From: CALWOS01 sp963595735
GTDB lineage: Bacteria; Bacillota; Clostridia; Oscillospirales; Oscillospiraceae
Direction: 5' to 3'
DNA: 64,000 bases
NCBI GenBank assembly: GCA_963595735.1
Contig: CAVBJJ010000008.1
Span: 12,416-76,415 of the forward strand
The notes under the pieces are model-generated. The model had not been told where the DNA came from, did no database searches, and worked only from the letters and a program-made list of their open reading frames with translations. The translations under genes were made by a program, and so were the position numbers. The stretch's first letter is position 1; each line of letters begins with the position of its first letter. This document shows positions 24,462 through 34,300 of the stretch, piece after piece.

Positions 24462-24500
24462 TTGAAGCTGCTTCCCACCGCCGGTGGGGCGTACCTTCAA
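24462..24500 (+). promoter_or_regulatory. Leader hairpin upstream of pnp
   Basis: TTGAAG (24462-24467) pairs with CTTCAA (24495-24500), and CCCACC (24474-24479) with GGTGGG (24483-24488). pnp leaders commonly carry such a hairpin for RNase-dependent autocontrol. I see no strong promoter after the rpsO terminator, so pnp may depend on read-through. Confidence 0.45.
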
Positions 24501-24546
24501 GTGCGAAAAGAGAGTTTCGGGAACACATACCGAAAGGAGTTTCCCC

Positions 24547-26676
24547 ATGATCATCAAACAGAAAACCTTCCCCAACAAAAGAACCTTTGAAATGGACTTC
24601 TGCGGCCGCCCCCTGAAGATGGAGGTGGGGCGTCTGGCGGAGCTGGCCAACGCCGCCGTGCTGGTGCAGTACGGCCAGACCAGCGTGCTGGTCGCCGTAA
24701 CGGCCTCCCCCCGCCCCCGGGACGGCATCGACTATTTCCCCCTGAGCGTGGACTTTAACGAAAAGCTGTACGCCGTGGGCCGCATCCCCGGCAGCTTCAT
24801 GCGCCGGGAGGGTCGCCCCAGCCTGCCCGCCGTGCTGGCCTCCCGCCTGATCGACCGCCCCATGCGCCCCCTGTTCCCCAGCGACCTGCGCAATGATGTG
24901 GCCATCCAGTGCGAGGTGATGAGCGTGGATCGGGACTGCTCTCCCGAGATCGCCGCCATGATCGGTGCTTCCGCCGCGGTGAGCATTTCCGACATCCCCT
25001 TCAACGGCCCCATCGCCGGTATCTCTCTGGGCTGGGATGGCGAGAACTACCTGTTCAACCCCGCCAAGGCAGAACGGGAAAACAACCACATGACCGTTAC
25101 CGTGGCCGCCACCCACGAAAAGATCGTCATGATTGAGGCCGCCGCCGACCAGATCCCCGAGGACATCATGTACGAGGGCATCGTCCAGGCCCACGAAAAG
25201 CTCCAGCCCGTGCTGGATTTGATTGATAAGATGGTCGCCGAGATCGGCAAGCCCAAGTTTGAATACGAGCACGCCGCCTTTGACCAGGCGCTGTTCGACA
25301 AGATCCAGGCCGACTTCCGCCAGGAGGCCGAGCACGCCATGGACACCGACGACAAAAATGTGCGGGAAGAGCGCTGGAACGCCATGATCGAACACTGGCA
25401 TGAGAAGTATCTGGAGGAGCATCCCGATATGGATCAGTACCTGGACGAGATCACCTACAAGTTCCAGAAAAAAATCGTCAAGGCCTGGCTGCTGGCCGGC
25501 AAGCGTGTGGACGGCCGCGCCATGAACGAGATCCGTCCCCTGGGCGCCGAGGTTGGCGTGCTGCCGCTGGTACACGGCTCCGGTCTGTTCACCCGCGGTC
25601 AGACCCAGGTGCTGAGCGTTGCCACCCTGAACACCATCTCCGCCGCCCAGAAGCTGGATACCATCTGGGAAGAGGAAACCAAGCGCTTCATGCACCACTA
25701 TAACTTCCCCGGCTACTCCGTTGGCGAGGCCAAGCCCCAGCGCAGCACCGGCCGCCGGGAATATGGCCACGGCGCGCTGGCGGAAAAGGCGCTGGAGCCG
25801 GTCATCCCCGCCATGGAGGACTTCCCCTATGCCATCCGCGTGGTCAGCGAGGTGCTGTCCTCCAACGGCTCCACCTCCCAGGGCTCCATCTGCGGCAGCA
25901 CGCTGGCGCTGATGGACGCCGGTGTGCCCATCAAGGCGCCCGTGGCCGGCATCTCCTGCGGCCTGATCCAGGACGGCGACAACTGGACAACCTTCATCGA
26001 CATCCAGGGCGTGGAGGACTTCCACGGCGAAATGGACTTTAAAGTGGCCGGCACCAAGACCGGCATCACCGCCATCCAGATGGATCTGAAAAACGACGGC
26101 CTGAAGCACGAGATCGTCAAGAATGCTCTGGAGATCACCCGGGAGGCCCGGTACCAGATTCTGGACGAGATCATGCTGCGCGCCATCCCCGAGCCCCGCA
26201 AGGAGCTGGCCGCTTCCGCCCCCAAGATGATCCAGCTGAAGATCGACCCCGAGAAGATCCGCGAGGTCATCGGCTCCGGCGGCAAGACCATCCAGAAGAT
26301 CACCGCCGACACCGGCTGCAAGATCGACATCGAGGACGACGGCAATGTCTTCATCGCCAGCGAGAATATCGAGGCCTGCCGGGAAGCCCGCCAGATCATC
26401 GAGAACATCGTCTTTGTCCCCGAGGTCGGCAAGATCTACAAGGGCAAGGTCGTGCGCATCATCCCCATCGGCGCCTTTATCGAGCTGGTGCCCGGCAAGG
26501 ACGGTATGTGCCACATCAAGGATCTGGAGTTCAAGCGCACCGAAAAGGTGGAGGATGTCCTCAACATCGGTGACGAGACCTGGGTCAAGGTCATCGAAAT
26601 CGACGACCGCGGCCGCGTGAACCTGTCCCGCAAGGACGCCCTGCGGGAGCGGGAGCAGATGGGTCTGACGGACTAA
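24547..26676 (+). CDS. pnp: Polyribonucleotide nucleotidyltransferase (PNPase)
   Basis: A 709-residue phosphorolytic 3'-5' exoribonuclease of the RNA degradosome. Two RNase PH-like domains (about 10-230 and 310-545) flank a helical linker. A KH domain follows, with VIGSGGKTIQKITADTGCKIDI (first part of the segment), and an S1 domain ends the protein with GKVVRIIPIGAFIELVPGK. The ATG at 24547 has GGAG in the preceding AAAGGAG. The length equals the family norm. Confidence 0.97.
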   Translation: MIIKQKTFPNKRTFEMDFCGRPLKMEVGRLAELANAAVLVQYGQTSVLVAVTASPRPRDGIDYFPLSVDFNEKLYAVGRIPGSFMRREGRPSLPAVLASRLIDRPMRPLFPSDLRNDVAIQCEVMSVDRDCSPEIAAMIGASAAVSISDIPFNGPIAGISLGWDGENYLFNPAKAERENNHMTVTVAATHEKIVMIEAAADQIPEDIMYEGIVQAHEKLQPVLDLIDKMVAEIGKPKFEYEHAAFDQALFDKIQADFRQEAEHAMDTDDKNVREERWNAMIEHWHEKYLEEHPDMDQYLDEITYKFQKKIVKAWLLAGKRVDGRAMNEIRPLGAEVGVLPLVHGSGLFTRGQTQVLSVATLNTISAAQKLDTIWEEETKRFMHHYNFPGYSVGEAKPQRSTGRREYGHGALAEKALEPVIPAMEDFPYAIRVVSEVLSSNGSTSQGSICGSTLALMDAGVPIKAPVAGISCGLIQDGDNWTTFIDIQGVEDFHGEMDFKVAGTKTGITAIQMDLKNDGLKHEIVKNALEITREARYQILDEIMLRAIPEPRKELAASAPKMIQLKIDPEKIREVIGSGGKTIQKITADTGCKIDIEDDGNVFIASENIEACREARQIIENIVFVPEVGKIYKGKVVRIIPIGAFIELVPGKDGMCHIKDLEFKRTEKVEDVLNIGDETWVKVIEIDDRGRVNLSRKDALREREQMGLTD

Positions 26677-26731
26677 GTGCCTCCAGTTGGATATTTTCCG
26701 CTATCCCCCCCACCAAAAGCAAAGCTTTCCC

Positions 26732-26762
26732 AAGACCGTCTTGAAAAAGGCGGTCTTTTTTG
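26732..26762 (+). terminator. Terminator of pnp
   Basis: AAGACCG (26732-26738) pairs with CGGTCTT (26751-26757) and runs into T residues. Confidence 0.8.
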
Positions 26763-26783
26763 ATGCTTCTTGATATTTCTTGA

Positions 26784-26812
26784 TTGACAGAAGTTCCTGT
26801 GTGCGGTAGAAT
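26784..26812 (+). promoter_or_regulatory. Sigma-A promoter of rny
   Basis: Consensus TTGACA (26784-26789) and TAGAAT (26807-26812) are 17 bases apart, so rny is separately transcribed. The leader carries the hairpin CGGCACTCC/GGAGTGCCG (about 26869-26892). Confidence 0.8.
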
Positions 26813-26938
26813 AAAATGAATGATTGTTGGGAGTCCGGGGAAACTCCTTGATTTTTCAAAACGCTGACGCGGCACTCCTGCGGGAGTGCCGGTCGTTTCA
26901 TAACAAAATACGGAGAAAGAGGAGGTGTGTTTCCGCAC

Positions 26939-28480
26939 ATGACGATTGTATGGATTATTATCGGCTTGGCAATCGGCATTGCCGCCGGCATCCTGATCGG
27001 CCACAGAATGAAGGTCAAGAACGCCGAGGGCAAGATTTACGACGCCGAGGAAGAAGCCAAGCAGATTTTGAACGACGCCATCAAATCCGCCGAGGCAAAA
27101 AAGCGCGAAGCGCTGCTGGAAGCGAAAGAAGAAATACACAAAAACCGCACCGACCTGGATAACGAGGTCAAAGAACGCCGCAACGAGCTGCAAAAGCAGG
27201 AGCACCGCCTGCAGCAGAAGGAAGAAAATCTGGATCGCAAGACCGATGCGCTGGAGAAAAAGGACGAGTCTCTCACCCGAAAGCTCAACGACCTGGATCG
27301 CCAGCAGGAGGCTGTGGAAAAAATCAAGCACAGCCAAATGGAAACCCTGGAAAAGATCTCCGGCTTTACCGCCGAGGAAGCCAAGGCGCACCTGATCCAC
27401 AACCTGGAGTCCGAGGTCACCCACGAGATGGCCATGAAGGTCAAGGAGATCGAGACCCAGTACAAGGATGAGGCCGACGCCATCGCCAAGGATCTGATCT
27501 CCACCGCCATCCAGCGCTGTGCCGCCGACCACGCCAGTGAGATCACCGTCTCCGTCGTTCCCCTCCCCAACGACGAGATGAAGGGCCGCATCATCGGCCG
27601 CGAGGGCCGCAACATTCGCGCCATCGAGACCATCACCGGCTGCGATCTCATCATTGACGACACGCCGGAGGCCATCACCATTTCCAGCTTCGATCCCGTC
27701 CGCCGCGAGGTGGCGCGTCTGGCGCTGGAAAAGCTGATCCAGGACGGCCGCATCCATCCCGCGCGGGTGGAGGAAATGGTCGCCAAGGCGCAGCGTGAGG
27801 TCAACGCCGTTATCAAGGCCGAGGGCGAGCGCGCCACCTTTGAGACCGGCGTACACGGTCTCCATCCGGATATTATCCGTATGCTGGGCCGGCAGAAGTT
27901 CCGCACCAGCTATGGTCAGAATGTGCTCAACCACAGCATCGAGGTCTCCCACATCGCCGGTCTGTTGGCCGCTGAGCTGGGCGTGGATGTCGCCACCGCC
28001 AAGCGCGCCGGTCTGCTCCACGATCTGGGTAAGTCCATCGACCACGAGGTGGAAGGCAGCCATGTGACCATCGGTGTGGACATCGCCAGAAAGTACAAGG
28101 AATCGGAAGAAGTCATCCACGCCATCCACGCCCACCACGGCGATGTGGAGCCCAAGACGGTGGTGGCCTGCCTGGTGCAGGCGGCCGACACCATCTCCGC
28201 TGCCCGTCCCGGCGCCCGGCGCGAGAATGTGGAAAGCTATGTCAAGCGTCTGGAAAAGCTGGAGGAGGTCTCCAAGAGCTTCCCCGGCATCGCCTCTTCC
28301 TATGCCATTCAGGCCGGTCGCGAGATCCGCGTCATGGTCAAGCCCGAGGAAGTCAGCGAGGATCAGATGGTACTTCTGGCTCGGGATATCGCCAAGAAGA
28401 TTGAGGATGAACTGACCTATCCCGGTCAGATCAAGGTTCATGTTCTGCGCGAGACCAAAGCCATCGAATACGCAAAATAA
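26939..28480 (+). CDS. rny: Ribonuclease Y
   Basis: A 513-residue membrane-anchored endoribonuclease that starts decay of many mRNAs. Residues about 3-23 form the membrane anchor, followed by a long coiled coil (about 25-200). A KH domain contains GRIIGREGRNIRAIE, and the HD domain has the metal pair in LLHDLGKSIDHEVEGSH. ATG 26939 is preferred, as GAGGAGG lies 13 bases upstream; the GTG at 26927 is too close to it. It lies beside pnp, so two RNA-decay enzymes are neighbours. Confidence 0.97.
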   Translation: MTIVWIIIGLAIGIAAGILIGHRMKVKNAEGKIYDAEEEAKQILNDAIKSAEAKKREALLEAKEEIHKNRTDLDNEVKERRNELQKQEHRLQQKEENLDRKTDALEKKDESLTRKLNDLDRQQEAVEKIKHSQMETLEKISGFTAEEAKAHLIHNLESEVTHEMAMKVKEIETQYKDEADAIAKDLISTAIQRCAADHASEITVSVVPLPNDEMKGRIIGREGRNIRAIETITGCDLIIDDTPEAITISSFDPVRREVARLALEKLIQDGRIHPARVEEMVAKAQREVNAVIKAEGERATFETGVHGLHPDIIRMLGRQKFRTSYGQNVLNHSIEVSHIAGLLAAELGVDVATAKRAGLLHDLGKSIDHEVEGSHVTIGVDIARKYKESEEVIHAIHAHHGDVEPKTVVACLVQAADTISAARPGARRENVESYVKRLEKLEEVSKSFPGIASSYAIQAGREIRVMVKPEEVSEDQMVLLARDIAKKIEDELTYPGQIKVHVLRETKAIEYAK

Positions 28481-28492
28481 TCATACCGTATC

Positions 28493-28542
28493 ACCGCCCG
28501 CAGGCAGGATTCCCCCTCCCGTCTGCGGGCGGTATTCTTTTT
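28493..28542 (+). terminator. Terminator of rny
   Basis: ACCGCCCGCAG (from 28493) pairs with CTGCGGGCGGT (to 28533), followed by ATTCTTTTTG. Confidence 0.85.
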
Positions 28543-28575
28543 GTGCTGTTTTTGTCTCACGCCCCCTCGCTTTCC

Positions 28576-28604
28576 TTGACTTTTCCGCACTTTCATGCTA
28601 TTCT
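28576..28604 (+). promoter_or_regulatory. Sigma-A promoter of the lipoprotein gene
   Basis: TTGACT (28576-28581) and TATTCT (28599-28604) with a 17-base spacer lie 41 bases upstream of the ATG. Confidence 0.75.
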
Positions 28605-28645
28605 CCAAACAACTACGACACAACTTTTGAGAAAGGATGGACACA

Positions 28646-29605
28646 ATGAAAAAGACACTTGCACTTGCTCTTCTTCTGGTGCTGGCTTTGTGCAGCCTGA
28701 CCGCCTGCCGCGGCAAGACTGTTACGACCGCAGAGCCGACCACTGCGCCCCAGGCGGCCGAAGCTCCCGCCCCCTCCGCCGCTGCGGATTGCCCGGTCAC
28801 GCTGGAGGATATGTACGCGACCAACGAGCTTTCCGCCGTGCTGCGGCGCTATCCCGACGGCGTTGGCATGACGCTGGAGCTGCTCAACGAGGACGGCTCT
28901 TCCGCTCCGGTCAGCAGCAGCTGGTTTACCGCCCAGGAAGCCGGCCTGGCCTGCGACAGCACCTCCTCCAGCACCGCCGGCTACACCCTTTACACCTCCC
29001 TGCGCCCCCAGGACAACGCCAGCTTTGCCGCCGCGGATGACGGCAGCATCAAGCTGCTGACCCTGTACACGCCGGAGGAATTCCGCGCCCAGGTGGTCAA
29101 GGACTGGCTTGCGCCCCCCACCAACGCGGAGGAGACCATTACCGACTGGGAGGAGACGGACGCCGGGCTGGTGATCCACACCCAGATCACCCCCACCGAC
29201 AGCGCCGGCTTCAGCTCCCAGGCCAGCTACACGCTGGATGCGGACACCCTTCAGCTGCGGAGCTACACCATCACCTACTATGAGGGCGAGACCCAGGCCA
29301 TGTCCTCCCGCTACACCCCCGATTACGCCGGTCAGGCGCCGGAAAACAGCGACTTTGCCGTCAACACCCTGACCCAGGGCGCAGAGCTGTGTACGGTGAA
29401 TGTCAGCTTTGAGATCCACGATGGCGACGCCGTGACCAACGCCTCCGGCAGCTATTCCGTGGACAAGGATACCAGCGTGTGCCTGTCCACTCTGTACCAG
29501 CTGGAGCTGTATATGGACGCGGAGCACACCACACCCATGGAGAGCAATTATCTGGACACGCTGACGGAAAACCCGACCTCGATCTACGCGGTCGTGACCA
29601 AATAA
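28646..29605 (+). CDS. Secreted lipoprotein of unknown function
   Basis: A 319-residue protein with a lipoprotein signal: basic MKKT, a hydrophobic core, and the lipobox LTAC, so the mature lipid-anchored protein begins at Cys 21 or so. A Thr/Ala/Pro-rich linker follows, then about 270 residues predicted mainly as beta strands with repeated acidic turns. No enzymatic motif is visible and I recognise no family. ATG 28646 is chosen over 28637, which sits too close to AAAGGA. It is monocistronic, with its own promoter and terminator. Confidence 0.85.
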   Translation: MKKTLALALLLVLALCSLTACRGKTVTTAEPTTAPQAAEAPAPSAAADCPVTLEDMYATNELSAVLRRYPDGVGMTLELLNEDGSSAPVSSSWFTAQEAGLACDSTSSSTAGYTLYTSLRPQDNASFAAADDGSIKLLTLYTPEEFRAQVVKDWLAPPTNAEETITDWEETDAGLVIHTQITPTDSAGFSSQASYTLDADTLQLRSYTITYYEGETQAMSSRYTPDYAGQAPENSDFAVNTLTQGAELCTVNVSFEIHDGDAVTNASGSYSVDKDTSVCLSTLYQLELYMDAEHTTPMESNYLDTLTENPTSIYAVVTK

Positions 29606-29627
29606 GCCTCCCCCCTCCCCGCAAAAC

Positions 29628-29672
29628 GACAAACTCCCAAAGCGGCAACTGCCGCTTTGGGAGTTTGTGCTT
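29628..29672. terminator. Bidirectional terminator between convergent lipoprotein genes
   Basis: A very long perfect stem, ACAAACTCCCAAAGCGGC with its complement, closes a short loop. It serves both flanking genes. Confidence 0.85.
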
Positions 29673-29707
29673 GTCTGCTTGTGAAATTATCAAAAATCCA
29701 ATCGCGC

Positions 29708-30817
29708 TCAGCCCTCCAGCGGGAACAGCTGGTTCATATCCAGTTTGGAAAAGGCCTTGCTGTATTCCACCTTGCAGTTTTCCAGCGCCTCGCTGATGGT
29801 ATTATCATCCAGCCAGGCGGCAGTCAGGTAGCGCAGATCCAGCGACGCGCCGGCGGCGTCATTACCCACCACCGTGTCCGGCTGCAGGGGCAGGCGCAGC
29901 ACCAGATGCAGCCCGTCCGTGTCCTCCACAATGGCCGTGTGGTAGTCTTCCAGCTCCTGCAGCGCCTGGGAAAGCTCCTGGGAGACCGCCTCCGGGTCAA
30001 ACAGCGTTGCGCTGATCTCCCCGTATTCGTTTTCCTCCGCCAGCGCCGCAAAGCGCTCGCCGATGGCGGCAGTTCCCTCCTCTGCGGTAAGGCTGTCCCG
30101 CAGCTGCTCCAGCTTTGCCCGTTGGGCCGTTGTGTCCTCGTCCTGGCCGGTCTGGCTCAGCAGCTGCATGCCGTATACATAGCCCCGCCCCTCGGCAAAG
30201 GACATGACATCTTCGTCCGTCAGGTTCTCCCCCATCTCCCCATAGGTCTGGGTAAAGCGCTTGCTGTTGCGCAGCACACTGCGGTTGACAGCGGTGTAGT
30301 AATCCTCCGGCATACGCAGGGAAGCCAAATAGCTTTGCAGCCCCTCCTCCGTGCCGTCGCCATAGGTCTCCATGTCCTGCTTGCGATTTGCCTCCAGGGC
30401 GGCCTCGTCCTCCTCGTTCAGAGTAATGCCCGCCGCGTCCGCCAAGTCATCCATGATGCAGAATTGGGCGGCGTTCTGCTGGGCAAGGTTGAGGAAGTAT
30501 TCCCCGTATTCCGTATCTGTGCCATCGCCGATTGCCCCGCTCCAGGAGGTAATGTTCTCGGGCGGAATGGACTGGAGCAGGCTGGAAAGCCAGTAAAAAT
30601 AGGCATCCCAGCGCAGGGACTGACCGTTGATGGTCATGACCTCCGTGTCCGGCTCCAGGGCGGCATAGGCCGCGTCAAAGTCCCAGTTCCCCGCGATGGC
30701 CGCTGCCTCTGTAGCGGCGGGGGTCTCTGTGGCGGCGGGAACAGCTTTGGTGCTGCATCCGGAAAACAGGCTCAGCGCCAGCGCCAGGCTCAGTCCGATG
30801 AGGATTGGTTTTTTCAT
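29708..30817 (-). CDS. Lipoprotein resembling a SurA/PrsA-type peptidyl-prolyl isomerase
   Basis: A 369-residue lipoprotein (signal MKKPILIGLSLALALSLFSG followed by Cys) with a Thr/Ala-rich linker. The following segment, EVMTINGQSLRWDAYFYWL, then long helices and acidic turns, is like the SurA N-terminal chaperone domain of clostridial foldases. The C-terminal part ending in GLHLVLRLPL resembles the last strand of a parvulin domain, but the catalytic parvulin core is short or degenerate. It may act as a chaperone for secreted proteins, such as the SLH giants nearby, rather than as an isomerase. The function is inferred. Confidence 0.7.
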   Translation of the reverse strand: MKKPILIGLSLALALSLFSGCSTKAVPAATETPAATEAAAIAGNWDFDAAYAALEPDTEVMTINGQSLRWDAYFYWLSSLLQSIPPENITSWSGAIGDGTDTEYGEYFLNLAQQNAAQFCIMDDLADAAGITLNEEDEAALEANRKQDMETYGDGTEEGLQSYLASLRMPEDYYTAVNRSVLRNSKRFTQTYGEMGENLTDEDVMSFAEGRGYVYGMQLLSQTGQDEDTTAQRAKLEQLRDSLTAEEGTAAIGERFAALAEENEYGEISATLFDPEAVSQELSQALQELEDYHTAIVEDTDGLHLVLRLPLQPDTVVGNDAAGASLDLRYLTAAWLDDNTISEALENCKVEYSKAFSKLDMNQLFPLEG

Positions 30818-30943
30818 AAGTTTTCTCCCTATACACAGTTTGTTTGTTTATTATACTGCATCCTGCCTTAAATAGAAAGAAAAATTTGTTGAACCCCGTC
30901 CGGCGTCCGCCGCCGGAGCCGATGCGTGGCAAAAAATTTGCCG

Positions 30944-30999
30944 TTCGACAAAAGCAGTGTCCCTTCGCTCTTTACAAAAGCTCCCCCGGGGGCTATACT
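30944..30999 (+). promoter_or_regulatory. Promoter of a candidate small RNA with a perfect 0A box
   Basis: TTTACA (30971-30976) and TATACT (30994-30999) with a 17-base spacer. The spacer contains CCCCCGGGGG. TTCGACAA (30944-30951), the exact complement of the 0A box, ends 19 bases before the -35. Confidence 0.65.
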
Positions 31000-31005
31000 C
31001 AAAGC

Positions 31006-31095
31006 ACAGCTTATCCAATTGGGGAAGCTCAGCAATATCTTTATCCCACAACCCTGTTTGGCGGGCAGTCATCGTCTTGACTGCCCGCGTTTTTT
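31006..31095 (+). ncRNA. Candidate orphan small RNA, about 90 nt
   Basis: Between a consensus promoter and a perfect terminator there are only about 90 bases and no plausible reading frame. A 5' hairpin (AGCTT 31008-31012 with AAGCT 31025-31029) is followed by an unpaired 30-nt stretch. The terminator is GCGGGCAGTC (31061-31070) paired with GACTGCCCGC (31079-31088) plus six T residues (31090-31095). The next plus-strand gene is 10 kb away, so it is not a leader. The rest of the 499-base gap holds the two terminators and nothing else I can identify. Confidence 0.6.
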
Positions 31096-31118
31096 GTGCT
31101 TACCCCCCCGCCCTTTCC

Positions 31119-31166
31119 CAAAAAACATACGATCCCCGGCGTGAGTGCATTCTCACGCCGGGGATC
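31119..31166 (-). terminator. Terminator of the 2394-residue SLH protein gene
   Basis: A perfect 15-bp stem (31131-31145 with 31152-31166) is followed on the minus strand by GTATGTTTTTT. Confidence 0.85.
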
Positions 31167-31316
31167 TCACATTTCCTCTTTCTTTTGCCGCGCTGCGCAA
31201 TTCCCCCGCGCGGCGCGGCAGCGGTGCAACCGCAATGCTGCACGATCCGCAGCGCTTTTCCCCCGTTTATCCAAAGGGAGCGGAGCGCGCCCCCCTTTGG
31301 TCAAACAAAGCGCCGC

Positions 31317-34300
31317 TTACTGCATACTGCGGTACAGGAAGCTAACAATCTGTGCTCTGGTGCAGGTTTCCTCCGGGCCAAACAGCCCCTCGGCCACACC
31401 TTTGGTGATGCCCTTTTCCGCCGCCCAGGCGACTGCCTTGGCATAATAGGCGTCCGCAGACACATCCCGGAAGCTGGCTGCGCCGGCCGCCGGCTGGCCA
31501 TTGGCACGGTACAGGAAGGTCACGCTCTGGGCGCGGGTGCAGGTCTCCTCCGGGCTGAAATGGGTGGCGTCCGTGCCGATAGTAATGCCCTTCTCCACTG
31601 CCCAGGCAACCGCCTTGGCATAGTAGGCATCCGCGGGCACATCGGAAAAGCTGCGCAGGCTGCTTGGCTCCGGAGAACCCGCCGTGCGCCACAGGAAGGT
31701 GACGATCTGGGCACGGGTGCAGGCGGCATCCGGCGCAAACAGGCCATCGCCCACACCGGAGGTCACGCCCTTGTCCGCCGCCCAGCGGACGGCGTCATAG
31801 TAGTAATCGTCCTGGGAGACATCGGCAAAGTCCTTGTCCTCCCGCTGCTTGACAAAGCTTGCCTTGACCTCTGTCTTGCCATCGGGCATGACAAAGCTGT
31901 AGTCGCCGTCGCCCTTATCCGTGAGCGGCAGCTTTTCGCCGTTCTTGTCCGTGACGACAAGATCCTCCAGGGTGTATCCGCTGTCCGGCGTGACGGTGAT
32001 GGTCACGGTGCTGCCCTTGGCGGCCTCCTTGGGCTGGGCGGTTACAGTGCCGTTTTCGCTCTGCTCCGGGATGACCACGGGATAGGTGACTGTTCCTCCG
32101 CCACCGCCGCCGGAGGAGCGTCTGACAATGGACAGGGTGCCGGGGACATAGGTAATGGCATAGTTGCCGCCGGCATCCGCCCCATCGGCCAAGATCTTTG
32201 CGCTGCCGGGCTGGGTCATATCCGGCGCGGCGGGGTCATAGGACAGGCGCGGCGCCGTCAGCAGGGCATCCTCGCCCAGGAGTCCCTCGACCGTGTAATC
32301 CACATCCCGCTCCGGCTTGCTCAGGTCAGGCGCCGTGCCGTTGACATGGCTGCGCTTGTCCTTGACCGTGATGGTCACCGGCGCGGGCGCAAGCGTGAAG
32401 TCATAACGCTTGGCTTCGTCCGTGCCATCGCTCCAGACAAAGTTCTTCGCATCCAGAAGCGCCACCGTTACCGTGTACTCTCCGGCGTTCTTCTGGATAT
32501 TCCCGGTGACGCTGTAATTGGCGTTCTCAGCAATGTTATAGGTCTGCTCCTCGCCGGTGTAGGTGAACGCCGTATCGTCCTTTGCCGGGACGGCCACCAC
32601 CTGCCGGGCGATGGTGAAGTCATAGCCCTTGGCTTCGTCCGTGCCATCGCTCCAGACAAAGTTCTTCGCATCCAGAAGCGCCACCGTTACCGTGTACTCT
32701 CCGGCGTTCTTCTGGATATTCCCGGTGACGCTGTAATTGGCGTTCTCAGCAATGTTATAGGTCTGCTCCTCGCCGGTGTAGGTGAACGCCGTATCGTCCT
32801 TTGCCGGGACGGCCACCACCTGCCGGGCGATGGTGAAGTCATAGCCCTTGGCTTCGTCCGTGCCATCGCTCCAGACAAAGTTCTTCGCATCCAGAAGCGC
32901 CACCGTTACCGTGTACTCTCCGGCGTTCTTCTGGATATTCCCGGTGACGCTGTAATTGGCGTTCTCAGCAATGTTATAGGTCTGCTCCTCGCCGGTGTAG
33001 GTGAACACTGTATCGTCCTTTGCCGGGACGGCCACCGCCTGCCGGGCGATGGTGAAATCGTAACTCTTGGCATCATCGGTACCATCGCTCCAGATGAAGT
33101 TCTTCGCATCCCGCAGTTCCACTGTTACCGTGTACTTGCCGGCGTTCTTTTGGGTATTTCCGGTAACACTGTAATTGGCGTTCTCAGCAATGTTATAGGT
33201 CTGCTCCTCGCCGGTATAGGTGAACGCCGTGTCATCCTTTGCCGGGACGGCCACCACCTGCCGGGCGATGGTCACGGTGACGCTGGCTTCCGCTGTGTCC
33301 TCGTGGTTGCCGTCACCAAGGGACTTGTAATACACCGTGTAGGTTCCCGCCTGGGTGGCGGTGGGCAGCGCCGCGCTGTAGACGCCCTTTGCACCCAGCT
33401 TATACTGGACTTCACCGGTGGCGCTGGTCGCCGCAGACTCCAGCAGCGCCTGGGCCTGCCCGGTGTAAACCAGGCCGGTCTTGCCTTCCGGCGCACTGAT
33501 CTCGCCGGGAGCCTTGGCAATATACACGCCGGTTTTGGTGAACTGCGTGGTATACCCGTCGGCAAAGCGGTAATTCTTTCCTACCGGCGTGTACAGCAGC
33601 ATCAGCTTTACCACAACTTCCTTGGCGTCCTGCACATTTGCGCTGTTGAACTCTGCCGACGCAATGGTATAATCCGTCCGGGTCAGCTGCTCTCCGTCTA
33701 CCAGCCCCGCAAAGCGCACGCCGGCCACGAGCGCCATGCGGTTGCCGGTATAGGTCTTTTCCAGGATCTCCACATCCTGAATGGTGACCTCCCTGCTGTG
33801 GATGCTCGCCAGCGCCCGGGTCTGAGAGCTTTCCCGATCCAGCGTGTAGTTCTTCGCCGCCGCGCCCTGCAGGCCAAGCGTCAGATCGACCGGCCGATCC
33901 GCTCCCGCGTCTTTCTCCATAAAGGCCGCGGCAATGGTCAGGCTCACATCATCGCCGGACACCACCCCGGCAAGGCTGCCGCGGTCTTTCACCGTGGCGG
34001 AAACGGTGCCGTCATAGGTCTTGCTCTGCACGGTGATCCCCGTGGCGGTCAGACTTCTGGGCTTCACTGTGAATGCCGCCGGGGCTGTGGTAAAGGCCTC
34101 GTAGTTCTCCGTTGCGCCGATCACGGCGTACAGATAATAGCTGCCGGCATCCAGCCTGGTCTCGCTCGTCCAAAGCGTGCCGTTCCGGCTGCTGTTTTCG
34201 GTGCTGTAATAATACTGCACCGTTCCGGCTTCCGGATTGCGGGAAACGCCGGGGGTAAACGGCGCGTTGCCATAAGTATAGTCGGAAACATCCGTCACCT

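Noticed and set aside
32400..33275. Assembly duplication of the 219-bp repeats
   Set aside because: Each copy has distinguishing substitutions, and the reading frame and MBG-type domain boundaries are kept, so a genuine tandem array is more likely. Copy number could still be misassembled.
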